Shown: positions 42,823 to 50,967 of the stretch, piece by piece | Numbering within the stretch: the first letter of the stretch is position 1 | Layout: the number at the start of each line of letters is the position of its first letter | Source of the DNA: Geminicoccaceae bacterium | GTDB lineage: Bacteria > Pseudomonadota > Alphaproteobacteria > Geminicoccales > Geminicoccaceae | Direction: 5' to 3' | Assembly: GCA_020638465.1 (NCBI GenBank) | Contig: JACKIM010000001.1 | Location: forward strand, 1,269,501-1,333,500 | Length of the DNA stretch: 64,000 nucleotides | Made by a program: the position numbers and the translations under genes | The notes under the pieces: generated by a model | What the model saw: the letters and a program-made list of their open reading frames with translations, nothing else | Told to the model about the DNA's origin: nothing | Database searches by the model: none

Positions 42823-44100
42823 TCAGCGGTCGGGCCCTCGGTCTGCAACCGGCACGACATAGGGACCCTCGGGGATCACGGCGATTTCGCTAACTCCGTG
42901 ACGCTTCAGGCTTGCGGCCAGGGCTGCGCTGATGTCGGGTGCATGATCGACCCCGGTCATCGCTTGCGCCCTTTCGTCGAGACCGTCGCTCACGAGAGTC
43001 ACGCGGCCCGCTCTCATGGCCTTGAGCTGCATCTGTGTCTGCCACTCGTCGATATCGGCCAGCGGCTTCCCTTCGATGCTCGACCAGAAGCCGTTCACGC
43101 CGAGCTCCACGAGCCTTTGCTGGGCTTGTGCAAAGTGTGGCGAGCCGATGCCCTCGCTGCATTGCGAGGCAATGATGAGATCGCCACCCTCGGCAAGGAT
43201 ACCCAAGGCCCCCACCATGCCCTTGACGGTCTGATAGTAAGTCTTGTCGAGAGGGTAGCCGGCGGAACTCGTGACCACGACCTTGTAGCGGCGCGGAATG
43301 TGTACCTCGGCGAAACGGCTCACGAAGGCGACGGCTTCAAGATGGGAGCTGACGATTTCGCCGAAGTTGACGAAGGCCAGGCGGCGTTCTTCGTCGATGA
43401 CCGTGTTGAGAGCCAGGGCTCCACCAAGCATTTTGACGATGGCGAGCTGTTCTTCATGCAGCGGGTTGCCGTCGAGGTTGCAGTTGCGTGCGGCGGGATC
43501 GCTCATGAAACGGCTGTTGTGAAAGGTGGTGATCGTGTCCTTGTGCGCGACGCCTGGGGCGATCACCTTGCGCCCTCCCGACCAGCCGGCCATGAAATGC
43601 GGTTCGACGAGACCGGTGGCGATCTTGAGGTCGGCCTCGACCAGCCGGCGGTCGAGCCTGACCGGAACGCCGCGGCCGGGCGTGTGACCGAGATCGACAT
43701 GATCCTCGTCGCGCTCGGCGAAGTGGTTGGCGACGGTGACGTGGTCCATGACCCACCGATCGCCAACCAGTTCGGCCAGTTCATCGCCTTCGTTGGGACG
43801 GTGCAGGCCGGTGGCGACGAGTACGGTGATGCCGGACGCGGGCAGGCCGGCATCCATGAGACGGCGGATCAGCGGCCGAAGGAAAAGATGATTGGGAACG
43901 GGGCGGGTAATGTCGCAAATGAGGATGCAGGCCGATCGCCTGCCTGTCGCGAGTTGGCCGAGCGGGGCGAGCACCTCGTCGATGGCCGCCTCCGGATCGT
44001 CCAGCACGGGCATTGCCTGCTTGTTGATGACATGTGCCGCGATGCCCTGGGGAATCTCCACGGCGAGAGTGCCGCGGCCATAAAGAAGCTCGATCGCCAT
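42823..44100 (-). CDS. LarA-like nickel-pincer racemase family protein
   Basis: This 425-residue protein is related to lactate racemase LarA, which uses a nickel pincer nucleotide cofactor. Residues in the positions of the characterised LarA active site are present: His100 (GLHRPN), His168 (EPHF), Lys178 (GGRK, the cofactor-linking lysine) and His194 (TFHN), with spacing like His108/His174/Lys184/His200. No cofactor-making genes (larB, larC, larE) are nearby. ATG 44100 was chosen because GGGGAGAA precedes it; the frame is open up to 44274. It diverges from a ThDP-enzyme gene. Substrate may be lactate or another 2-hydroxyacid. Confidence 0.82.
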   Translation of the reverse strand: MAIELLYGRGTLAVEIPQGIAAHVINKQAMPVLDDPEAAIDEVLAPLGQLATGRRSACILICDITRPVPNHLFLRPLIRRLMDAGLPASGITVLVATGLHRPNEGDELAELVGDRWVMDHVTVANHFAERDEDHVDLGHTPGRGVPVRLDRRLVEADLKIATGLVEPHFMAGWSGGRKVIAPGVAHKDTITTFHNSRFMSDPAARNCNLDGNPLHEEQLAIVKMLGGALALNTVIDEERRLAFVNFGEIVSSHLEAVAFVSRFAEVHIPRRYKVVVTSSAGYPLDKTYYQTVKGMVGALGILAEGGDLIIASQCSEGIGSPHFAQAQQRLVELGVNGFWSSIEGKPLADIDEWQTQMQLKAMRAGRVTLVSDGLDERAQAMTGVDHAPDISAALAASLKRHGVSEIAVIPEGPYVVPVADRGPDR

Positions 44101-44245
44101 GGTTGTGTTCTCCCCGTTCCGTTGCGCATGTCCGAACTGATGCGGACATCCTGATCCTTCGCCATTGTGCCTGCTTACCCTTGCGGGCGCCATCCATGTT
44201 CGATAGAGCGCATGCGTCTGGGGAGAAATGGTGTCGGAGGCTCGA

Positions 44246-45907
44246 ATGCTGCGCAACGGTGGTCGCATTCTCATTGATCAATTGCTGCTCAACGGTGTTG
44301 ATCTCGCGTTTGGCGTGCCGGGAGAAAGTTACCTGCATGCGCTGGACGCCATGTATGGACAGAATGCGTTCAAGTTCGTGATCTGCCGCCAGGAAGGTGG
44401 TGCGGCGATGATGGCGGAAGCCTGTGGCAAGCTTACCGGCCGACCGGGCATTGCCTTTGTCACCCGCGGTCCCGGTGCTACCAACGCGACAGCCGGGCTG
44501 CATATCGCCATGCAGGATTCCACTCCGATGATCCTGTTCATCGGACAGGTGGGGCGCGGCATGATCGAGCGCGAGGCCTTTCAGGAACTGGATTATCGAC
44601 GCTTCCTGTCACAGGTGACGAAGTGGACTGCCGAGATCGACGATCCGGCGCGAATCCCCGAATTCGTTCATCGGGCCTTCATGACCGCCACCTCGGGCAG
44701 GCCCGGCCCGGTGGCGCTGGCTCTGCCGGAGGACATGCTGGCCGAGGAAGCCGATGTCGCCGACGGAAAGCCTTTCGTGACGGTGGAAGCGTGGCCGTCA
44801 CCCGGTGACATCGAGGCGGTTGCCGAAGCGATCGCAGGGTCCGGGCGGCCCCTGCTGCTGCTTGGTGGCAGCGGCTGGGACGAGAAGGCATGCGCCGACA
44901 TCGCCTCGTTTGCGGACAGGTTCGACATGCCAACAGCAGTCGGATTTCGTCGTGCCCATCTGATGGACAACACGCATCGCTGCTACATGGGGGATGTGGG
45001 CATCGGTGCCAATCCGTCGCTGCTGCGCCGGTTGAACGAAGCGGACCTGCTCATCGTGCTGGGATCGCGGCTTTCGGAGATGACTACCGACGGTTACACC
45101 CGTATCGGTCTTCCCCTGCCGACCCAGAAGATGATCCACATCCACAACGGTGCGGAAGAACTGGGGCGGGTCTATCAGGCTGAACGGGCCATTCTCTCCG
45201 GCACGAGGGCCATGGCCGCGGCACTGGCGGAGTTGACGCCGCCGGTCTCACGTCCATGGGCGCCGACGCTGGAGCAGGGCCGCAGGGATTATGACAGCCA
45301 TACCTCTGCGGTCGTCATACCCGGCGATGTCCAGATGGGCGAGATCATGGCATGGCTCAACCAGAGGCTGCCGGCCGACACGATCGTCACCAATGGCGCG
45401 GGCAATTATTGCACGTGGCCGAACCGGTTCTACCGCTACCGCAGCTTCGGCAGCCAACTCGGTCCGACGTCGGGTTCGATGGGTTACGGACTGCCGGCGG
45501 CTGTGGCGGCCAAGCTGCGCTGCCCAGAGCGGCCTGTGGTCTGCTTTGCCGGTGACGGGTGCTTCATGATGCATGGACAGGAGCTGGCGACTGCCATGCA
45601 GTATGGCGTGCCGTTCGTCACCATTCTCGTCAACAACGGCATGTATGGCACCATCCGCATGCATCAGGAGCGGGAATATCCCGGACGGGTACAGGGAACG
45701 GACCTGAGCAATCCTGATTTCGTGGCGCTGGCGCGCGCCTATGGCGGTTTTGGCGCCAGGGTCGCGCGCACCGACGAATTCGCATCGGCCTTCGAGGCCG
45801 CGGTGGCGTCGAATTTGCCGGCCGTCATCGAGGTGATGATCGATCCGGAGGCCATCACGCCGAAGCTGACCATCTCCCAGATACGCGAAGGCGCGCTGAA
45901 GCGCTGA
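44246..45907 (+). CDS. Thiamine diphosphate-dependent enzyme (acetolactate synthase-like large subunit)
   Basis: This 553-residue protein has the three-domain POX/AHAS fold: N-terminal PYR domain (FGVPGESYLHALDAM, catalytic Glu in RQEGGAAMMAEA), a central domain, and the PP domain with GDGCFMMHGQEL followed by NNGMYGTIRMHQ for ThDP/Mg. It lacks a small-subunit gene beside it, so catabolic acetolactate synthase, oxalyl-CoA or glyoxylate carboligase-type roles are all possible. I prefer ATG 44246 (GGAGG 5 bases upstream) over 44228. It diverges from the LarA-like gene, hinting at 2-hydroxy/2-oxoacid metabolism. Confidence 0.82.
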   Translation: MLRNGGRILIDQLLLNGVDLAFGVPGESYLHALDAMYGQNAFKFVICRQEGGAAMMAEACGKLTGRPGIAFVTRGPGATNATAGLHIAMQDSTPMILFIGQVGRGMIEREAFQELDYRRFLSQVTKWTAEIDDPARIPEFVHRAFMTATSGRPGPVALALPEDMLAEEADVADGKPFVTVEAWPSPGDIEAVAEAIAGSGRPLLLLGGSGWDEKACADIASFADRFDMPTAVGFRRAHLMDNTHRCYMGDVGIGANPSLLRRLNEADLLIVLGSRLSEMTTDGYTRIGLPLPTQKMIHIHNGAEELGRVYQAERAILSGTRAMAAALAELTPPVSRPWAPTLEQGRRDYDSHTSAVVIPGDVQMGEIMAWLNQRLPADTIVTNGAGNYCTWPNRFYRYRSFGSQLGPTSGSMGYGLPAAVAAKLRCPERPVVCFAGDGCFMMHGQELATAMQYGVPFVTILVNNGMYGTIRMHQEREYPGRVQGTDLSNPDFVALARAYGGFGARVARTDEFASAFEAAVASNLPAVIEVMIDPEAITPKLTISQIREGALKR

Positions 45908-45962
45908 TCCCGCCGGAGACCTGACCAGAATCGCGATGTTCAATCGGTAAGGAAATTTTCCC

Positions 45963-46616
45963 GTGGATTTTAACAATGTCGATGTGAACCTGTTCGCAAA
46001 ACTGCTGTTGTTGATGCTGATCGGGCTTGGTCCGAAGATCGCCCTGGTACCGTTCATCGAGAAAACCCAGGGTTTCGAGCCCGCGATCCAGCGGGAGATC
46101 GGTACCCGCATGGTGATCGTCGCCGTGGTGACAGCATTGATCCTGTTTGCCACCGGCTGGCTGCTGCTGCGGATGTTCCATATTTCCGCGGGTGCGGTGG
46201 AGATCGCCGGCGGGCTTGTCCTGATGCGGTTGGCCCTGGGCATGGCCGTGGGCCCGACAAGCGAGGTGGTGCGCGAGGTCGAGGGGAGGGCGCCGCCGAC
46301 CGATCCCATGAAGCTTGCGCTCTATCCGCTGGCCATCCCCTATCTGCTCAATCCCGTGGGGATCAGCGTGCTGATCGTGGCTTCCAGCAATGTCAGCAAT
46401 GTCGGCGGTGTCCTGCTCGTGATCTGCGTGGTGCTGATGATTGGAGGATTCGACCTGCTGGTATTCCGCAACATGGACAAGATAGCCAAGCGGTTACGTC
46501 CCACTGTGCAGATTGTCTCCGAAGCGGTTTTTGGCATCCTGCTTACCGCTGTTGCCATCCAGCTCATCGTCACCGGCCTCAACGCGTTCGGCATTGTCAA
46601 TCTGGGCAGTCACTGA
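45963..46616 (+). CDS. MarC-family membrane protein
   Basis: This 217-residue inner-membrane protein has six hydrophobic segments in two repeats (LFAKLLLLMLIGLGPKIALVP, MVIVAVVTALILFATGWLLL, VEIAGGLVLMRLALGMAVG, then LALYPLAIPYLLNPVGISVLI and two more). The pattern, with a central repeated proline/glycine-rich PLAIPYLLNPVG, is that of MarC/YchE proteins, whose transport function is unproven. The start is GTG 45963. It follows the ThDP-enzyme gene by 55 bases in the same direction. Confidence 0.75.
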   Translation: MDFNNVDVNLFAKLLLLMLIGLGPKIALVPFIEKTQGFEPAIQREIGTRMVIVAVVTALILFATGWLLLRMFHISAGAVEIAGGLVLMRLALGMAVGPTSEVVREVEGRAPPTDPMKLALYPLAIPYLLNPVGISVLIVASSNVSNVGGVLLVICVVLMIGGFDLLVFRNMDKIAKRLRPTVQIVSEAVFGILLTAVAIQLIVTGLNAFGIVNLGSH

Positions 46617-46778
46617 CAAGGGCTCGCTCGCAGCCGTCGGCCACGCCGGTCTCTGCCCCTGATCTGTGCCGTTGCCGCGAACTTCTCCAATCTCGTCCGG
46701 ATCGTCGGACCCTTTCGCCTCGTCGCCATTCATGGTGTATTCGGTCGAGCGGACCAGAGGCCGCGGGTATCATGGGAG

Positions 46779-47222
46779 ATGTCATTGTCGGGTCTGCTCG
46801 GTCAATGGCAGGTCTGGGCCGTACTGGCCGCGTGCTTCGCGGCACTTACGGCGATCTTCGCTAAAGTGGGGATTGCTGACGTCGGCTCGGATTTCGCCAC
46901 CTTGCTGCGGACGGTCGTCATTCTCGCGACGCTCGTCCTTATCGTCGTTGGCACCGGTCAATGGCAGTCGCTCAACTCGGTTCCGGGAAAGAGCTATATC
47001 TTCATCATCCTTTCGGGGCTCGCGACGGGCGCGTCATGGCTTTGCTATTTCCGGGCGCTCAAGCTCGGCGAGGCGTCGCGAGTGGCCCCCGTGGACAAGA
47101 TGAGTGTCGTACTGGTGGCACTGTTCGGTGCTCTTTTTCTTGGTGAACGGCTCGGCACGATCAACTGGCTGGGCGTTCTCCTGATCGCGGCGGGAGCCGT
47201 ACTCGTCGCGTGGAAGCCCTGA
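46779..47222 (+). CDS. EamA-domain (DMT superfamily) half-size membrane protein
   Basis: This 147-residue protein holds one EamA repeat with about five helices (VWAVLAACFAALTAIFAKVG, TLLRTVVILATLVLIVVGT, IFIILSGLATGASWLCYFRAL, VVLVALFGALFLGE and LGVLLIAAGAVLVAW). Most DMT transporters carry two repeats; single-repeat members work as dimers. A purine-rich stretch GGGAG abuts ATG 46779, an awkward spacing, so the start may be slightly off. Substrate unknown. The trxB gene follows after 184 bases. Confidence 0.75.
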   Translation: MSLSGLLGQWQVWAVLAACFAALTAIFAKVGIADVGSDFATLLRTVVILATLVLIVVGTGQWQSLNSVPGKSYIFIILSGLATGASWLCYFRALKLGEASRVAPVDKMSVVLVALFGALFLGERLGTINWLGVLLIAAGAVLVAWKP

Positions 47223-47268
47223 CAGTGGCTTGGTGACGCCGCGGCAGCCACGGTGAAGTATCGGTCTG

Positions 47269-47288
47269 GTGCTGTTGCATTGCAGCAC
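47269..47288. promoter_or_regulatory. Inverted repeat with TGCA core upstream of trxB
   Basis: GTGCTGTTGCATTGCAGCAC has perfect 6-bp arms around an 8-bp centre, about 120 bases before the trxB start. Its right 14 bases (TTGCATTGCAGCAC) recur with one change at 49634-49647, just before the sRNA candidate, and a related site lies at 49437-49451. The downstream LysR protein is a possible binder; PhaR-type sites in alphaproteobacteria look similar. Confidence 0.45.
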
Positions 47289-47406
47289 GATCCGGCACGC
47301 AGTGTTGCCGAAACGGGCTCCGTACCCTTGCAGGGTGGCACTTGGAGTCACAGTTCTATAGATTGCCGTCCGATTGCCGCCCTCGTTGCCGAAAGTGCTT
47401 GCGTCC

Positions 47407-48357
47407 ATGGAAAAGTCACGACACGTCAAGGTCCTCATCATCGGGTCGGGGCCGGCCGGCTACACGGCAGCCATCTACACCGCCCGCGCCGGGCTTGATC
47501 CGTTGCTGGTGCAGGGCTTGCAGCCTGGCGGGCAGCTCTCGATCACCAATGATGTCGAGAATTATCCGGGCTTTGCCGAGGCCATTCAGGGGCCGTGGCT
47601 GATGGAGCAAATGCAGGGGCAGGCGGAAGCCTGCGGTGCCGAGGTGATGTTCGATCTTGTGAGCGAGGTCGATCTGAACGCGACTCCGTTGCGGGCAAGG
47701 ACGGATGGTGGCATCGAGATCATGGCCGATTCGGTGATCATTGCCACCGGAGCGGTGGCTCGGTGGCTGGGGCTGCCGAGTGAACGGGCCTATCAGGGGC
47801 ACGGTGTTTCGGCCTGCGCAACCTGTGATGGCTTCTTCTTCCGCGGCAAGCGGGTCGCGGTAGTCGGTGGCGGCAATACGGCAGCCGAGGAGGCGCTTTA
47901 TCTCGCCAATCTGTGCGAGCACGTCACGATCGTTCATCGGCGCGATGAATTCCGCGCGGAGAAGATCCTTCAGGAACGCGTTTCCAAGACTGAAAATATC
48001 GACGTCGTATGGAACCATGTGGTCGATGAGGTGCTGGGTGTGGATGAACCCAGATCGGTCACGGGGCTGCGGCTGAAACATGTGCAAGGCGGCGAGACAT
48101 CCGAGATTCCGGTCGAGGGGGTGTTCATTGCCATCGGTCATTCACCCGCGACCGAACTGTTCAGGGGCCAGTTGGCGATGGATCGCGAAGGTTATCTGAT
48201 CACCCGCCCCGACAGTATGGCAACCGAGGTCGCCGGTGTGTTCGCCGCAGGTGATGTGCAGGACAGGATTTACCGCCAGGCGGTGACGGCTGCCGGCACC
48301 GGCTGCATGGCCGCACTGGAGGCCGAACGTTATCTATCTCAACATCAGGACGGTTGA
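47407..48357 (+). CDS. trxB: Thioredoxin-disulfide reductase
   Basis: This 316-residue flavoenzyme reduces thioredoxin with NADPH. The FAD motif LIIGSGPAGYTAAIYTARAG, the redox-active CATC (Cys137/Cys140), the NADPH motif VAVVGGGNTAAEEALYL with VHRRDEFRA, and the late GVFAAGDVQD are all present. ATG 47407 (MEKSRHVKVL) was chosen over an upstream in-frame start. It is followed by a LysR regulator in the order trxB-lsrB known from rhizobia, consistent with control in oxidative stress. Confidence 0.94.
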   Translation: MEKSRHVKVLIIGSGPAGYTAAIYTARAGLDPLLVQGLQPGGQLSITNDVENYPGFAEAIQGPWLMEQMQGQAEACGAEVMFDLVSEVDLNATPLRARTDGGIEIMADSVIIATGAVARWLGLPSERAYQGHGVSACATCDGFFFRGKRVAVVGGGNTAAEEALYLANLCEHVTIVHRRDEFRAEKILQERVSKTENIDVVWNHVVDEVLGVDEPRSVTGLRLKHVQGGETSEIPVEGVFIAIGHSPATELFRGQLAMDREGYLITRPDSMATEVAGVFAAGDVQDRIYRQAVTAAGTGCMAALEAERYLSQHQDG

Positions 48358-48529
48358 TGGAGTGGTCGTGCTCGGATCGGGAACCGCACAATCCTGTGAT
48401 CGGGCGCCCGCAGGGCGGGTGAGGACGTTCCGCTGATCATGGGGTTCGGGCACTCTCGTCCGTGCGGGGCTGGACTGCAGGGATGATGGCTCGCGGCGCA
48501 TTCGGCAACCTGCCAGAACGGATTGACAT

Positions 48530-49432
48530 ATGCTTGATTGGGACCGTGTCAGGATTTTCCATGCCGTAGCCGGGGCAGGCAGCTTCACCAAGGCCGCCGA
48601 CCGGCTGGGGCTCAGTCAGTCCGCCATCAGCCGCCAGATCGGTGCTCTGGAGGAGGATCTGGGAGTTTCCCTGTTCCACCGGCATGCGCGCGGCCTGCTG
48701 CTCACGGAACATGGCGAGATCCTGCTGGAGACCGCCACGGCCGTGGCCAGGCGCATGGCGTCGATGCAGACCGTGCTGGGAGAAGTCCGCAATACCGCCA
48801 GCGGTCACCTGCGTGTCAACACGACCGTGGGAATTGGCACGGTATGGCTGGTTTCGCACCTAGCTGAATTCCGTGAGCTCTATCCCGAGATCAGCATCAC
48901 GCTGGTTGCCAGCGATTCCGACCTGGATCTGTCGATGCGCGAGGCAGATGTCGCGATCCGTCTTCAGCAGCCGACGCAATCGGACCTGATCCAGCGCAAG
49001 CTGATGACGGCGCATACCCACATCTATGGCAGCAAGGCGTATGTCGCCAAGCATGGAAGTCCGGCCAATGTTGATGAGCTCTCGAAGCATGAACTCATCG
49101 CCTACGGTGACGATTGGCAGCCGCCCGTTTCCGGTTTGAACTGGATCCTCGAAGCGGGAATGGATCTTGCCGAAAGCGAGCGGCGGACGCCGACCCTCAA
49201 GATCAACAATGTCTTTGGCATGCTTCGAGCGACCGAATGCGGACTGGGGCTTGCCTCGCTGCCGGATTACCTTTGTGCTCAGAGTCCGCAATTGCAGCGG
49301 GTTCTTTCCGATATCGAAGGGCCGGGATTCACCGCCTATTTCGTCTATCCGGAAGAACTGCGTTCATCCCGTCGGGTATCGGCGTTCCGCGATTTTCTGC
49401 TGGAAAAGGTCGCTGCGCAGCCCGTCTGGTAG
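48530..49432 (+). CDS. LysR-family transcriptional regulator (LsrB/VtlR position)
   Basis: This 300-residue regulator has an N-terminal winged helix-turn-helix (AGAGSFTKAADRLGLSQSAI, then RQIGALEEDLGVSLFHRHAR) and a periplasmic-binding-like effector domain from about 90. Its gene lies 172 bases after trxB and before an intergenic RNA candidate. In rhizobia and Brucella the LysR protein in this place (LsrB/VtlR) controls AbcR small RNAs and redox or transport genes. Assigning this protein to that group is inferred from position, so I leave the symbol empty. Confidence 0.88.
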   Translation: MLDWDRVRIFHAVAGAGSFTKAADRLGLSQSAISRQIGALEEDLGVSLFHRHARGLLLTEHGEILLETATAVARRMASMQTVLGEVRNTASGHLRVNTTVGIGTVWLVSHLAEFRELYPEISITLVASDSDLDLSMREADVAIRLQQPTQSDLIQRKLMTAHTHIYGSKAYVAKHGSPANVDELSKHELIAYGDDWQPPVSGLNWILEAGMDLAESERRTPTLKINNVFGMLRATECGLGLASLPDYLCAQSPQLQRVLSDIEGPGFTAYFVYPEELRSSRRVSAFRDFLLEKVAAQPVW

Positions 49433-49436
49433 CGTT

Positions 49437-49451
49437 TTGCGCAATGCAGCA
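49437..49451. promoter_or_regulatory. TGCA-type site just after the LysR gene
   Basis: TTGCGCAATGCAGCA starts 5 bases after the LysR stop. It shares the TTGC...TGCAGCA pattern with the sites at 47275-47288 and 49634-49647, with one extra base in the centre. It is a possible binding site of the same regulator. Confidence 0.3.
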
Positions 49452-49633
49452 AAAAAATATTGCGGTGCCGACAGAAGGTTGCTCTATCTTGGGCTATCTT
49501 CCAACCATATGATTTTCCTGAGAAAATTCAGATTGCTTGAATGAGTTGATGTCGCATTCGGGAAGCCATGCAAAAACTGCAAGGCAGACTTTACAAAAAA
49601 AGGCTGGTGGTAGGTGATGGAGCTGGCTAATTA

Positions 49634-49647
49634 TTGCAGTGCAGCAC
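49634..49647. promoter_or_regulatory. TGCA-type site at the sRNA promoter region
   Basis: TTGCAGTGCAGCAC differs by one base from the trxB-upstream site (47275-47288). It overlaps the likely transcription start of the RNA candidate; TAATTA at 49628-49633 could be a -10 element. LysR-type control of the RNA would fit. Confidence 0.4.
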
Positions 49648-49805
49648 GGGTGGAGCCTCTGGACACCCTGCTGAGTTCTCCGGGTTCGGAGAGCGGAAGC
49701 GAATGTTGGAGTTCGCTCCAGAGCTGGTCCCTACGGGACCATCTCATCCAGACGTTTAGCCTCCCTGATCTACTTGGCCGGGTCTTCGGACCCGGCTATT
49801 TTTTT
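49642..49805 (+). ncRNA. Structured small RNA candidate, possibly AbcR (alpha-r15)-like
   Basis: The 495-bp gap between the LysR gene and msrP holds no convincing protein gene but a chain of strong hairpins. They are 49642-49652 with 49664-49673 (10 bp, one bulge), 49677-49681 with 49688-49692, 49698-49703 with 49712-49717, and 49725-49731 with 49735-49741 (TGGTCCC/GGGACCA). The last is an intrinsic terminator with a UUCG loop. Between the fourth stem and the terminator lies an unpaired CCTCCCT (49760-49766), complementary to Shine-Dalgarno sequences, as in trans-acting sRNAs. In rhizobia the AbcR RNAs lie next to the LysR gene after trxB, the same place. The exact 5' end is not known; identity with AbcR is inferred from position and layout. 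Confidence 0.6.
49777..49805 (+). terminator. Strong intrinsic terminator with UUCG loop
   Basis: GCCGGGTC (49777-49784), loop TTCG, GACCCGGC (49789-49796) is a perfect 8-bp stem followed by TATTTTTTT. It would end the RNA candidate, and possibly read-through from trxB-LysR. Confidence 0.92.
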
Positions 49806-49927
49806 CAAGCTCGGCTACGTCTGCAAGGGGCTATAATTGGCTCGGCATATTTCCGTCAAGCGGGAAATCTGTGCAGAAATGATGATATTAGCCTATAGAT
49901 TGAATTTGCCCGACTCGGATTGCGTCT

Positions 49928-50899
49928 TCACATGAAAAGCTTCTCGGATTTCAGGCCCGCATAGAGGTCGGCTACCTGTTCCCCGTATCCATTATAAATC
50001 CGGGTGGGGACGATTTCATTGGTTCCCAGTATCTGTTCATCGGCCTGGCTCCAGCGGGCGTGTGGAACGTCCGGATTGATGTTCGCCCAGAAACCATACT
50101 CGGATGCCTGGATTTCTTCCCAGAAGCTCACTGGGCGTTCGTCGGTGAAACTGAAGCGCACGATGGATTTGATCGACTTGAAGCCATACTTCCAGGGTAC
50201 GGTCAGTCGCAACGGGGCACCATTTTGCCGGGGCATCGGTTTGCCGTACATGCCGGTGGAGATGAATGCGAGTTCGTTGCGGGCTTCTGCCATCGTGAGA
50301 CCTTCGACATAGGGCCATGGATACCAGAACTGCAGCTGTCCGGATGCCACGCTGGAATCCTTGAAGGTCTCCATGCGAAGATATTTCGCGCTGCTCAGCG
50401 GTCGCGCCATGTCAATCAGTGCGCGCAGGGGAAAACCTGTCCAGGGGACAGCTATCGACCAGCCTTCGACGCAGCGATGCCGGTACAGGCGCTCCTCGAC
50501 CGGCATCTTGCGGATCAGGTCTTCGGCATCCAGCGTCATCTCCTTGTCGACCATGCCGTCGATCACCACTGCCCAGGGGCGGAGTCGAAGGCTCTGGGCG
50601 GCCGAGGCGATCCGCTTGTGTGATCCGAACTCATGAAAATTGTTATAGGAGGTGACGAGTGCCTCGTCGGTAATATCCCGATCGAGGGTAAATGCGGGAT
50701 TGCGCCTTGCCGGGTAGATTTCGGGGGCGATCGGAGGCTCGTCGGCGACGCCGGAGCCGCATCCCTGCAGGGGGGTGAGCAGCGATCCGACCGCAAGGCC
50801 CTTGAGCAGGGCCCGGCGATGCAGCCACACACCTTCGTCGGTTGCCTGGTTTTCGTTGATTTCCCAGCTTTTTCGACTTTTTGTCAGCATCGTGTCCAC
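49928..50899 (-). CDS. msrP: Protein-methionine-sulfoxide reductase catalytic subunit MsrP (YedY)
   Basis: This 323-residue molybdopterin enzyme repairs oxidised methionines in periplasmic proteins. A Tat-type signal is present (HRRALLKGLAVGSLL), and the Mo-coordinating Cys143 lies in RHRCVEGWS. Conserved FWYPWPYVEGLTMAEA, GMYGKPMP and VPWKYGFKSIKSIV segments follow. The haem partner MsrQ is usually encoded beside it but is absent here, so it is elsewhere or replaced. A role in oxidative repair matches the nearby trxB. The next gene upstream is sufE, 68 bases away. Confidence 0.92.
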   Translation of the reverse strand: MDTMLTKSRKSWEINENQATDEGVWLHRRALLKGLAVGSLLTPLQGCGSGVADEPPIAPEIYPARRNPAFTLDRDITDEALVTSYNNFHEFGSHKRIASAAQSLRLRPWAVVIDGMVDKEMTLDAEDLIRKMPVEERLYRHRCVEGWSIAVPWTGFPLRALIDMARPLSSAKYLRMETFKDSSVASGQLQFWYPWPYVEGLTMAEARNELAFISTGMYGKPMPRQNGAPLRLTVPWKYGFKSIKSIVRFSFTDERPVSFWEEIQASEYGFWANINPDVPHARWSQADEQILGTNEIVPTRIYNGYGEQVADLYAGLKSEKLFM

Positions 50900-50967
50900 T
50901 CACTTCGCGGCAGGGAACTCCAGATGGCAGGTTGACGTCATTAGCGCCGTTGCCCGTTCCGCGCAAA

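Noticed and set aside
49642..49805. Signal recognition particle RNA or tmRNA as identity of the structured RNA
   Set aside because: The conserved SRP loop sequence and tmRNA end motifs are absent. 6S RNA cannot be fully excluded but the required long closing stem is not evident.
49614..49898. 94-residue open frame within the trxB-LysR-msrP gap
   Set aside because: It runs through strong hairpins and an intrinsic terminator with T-run, and has no family features; a structured RNA explains the region better.
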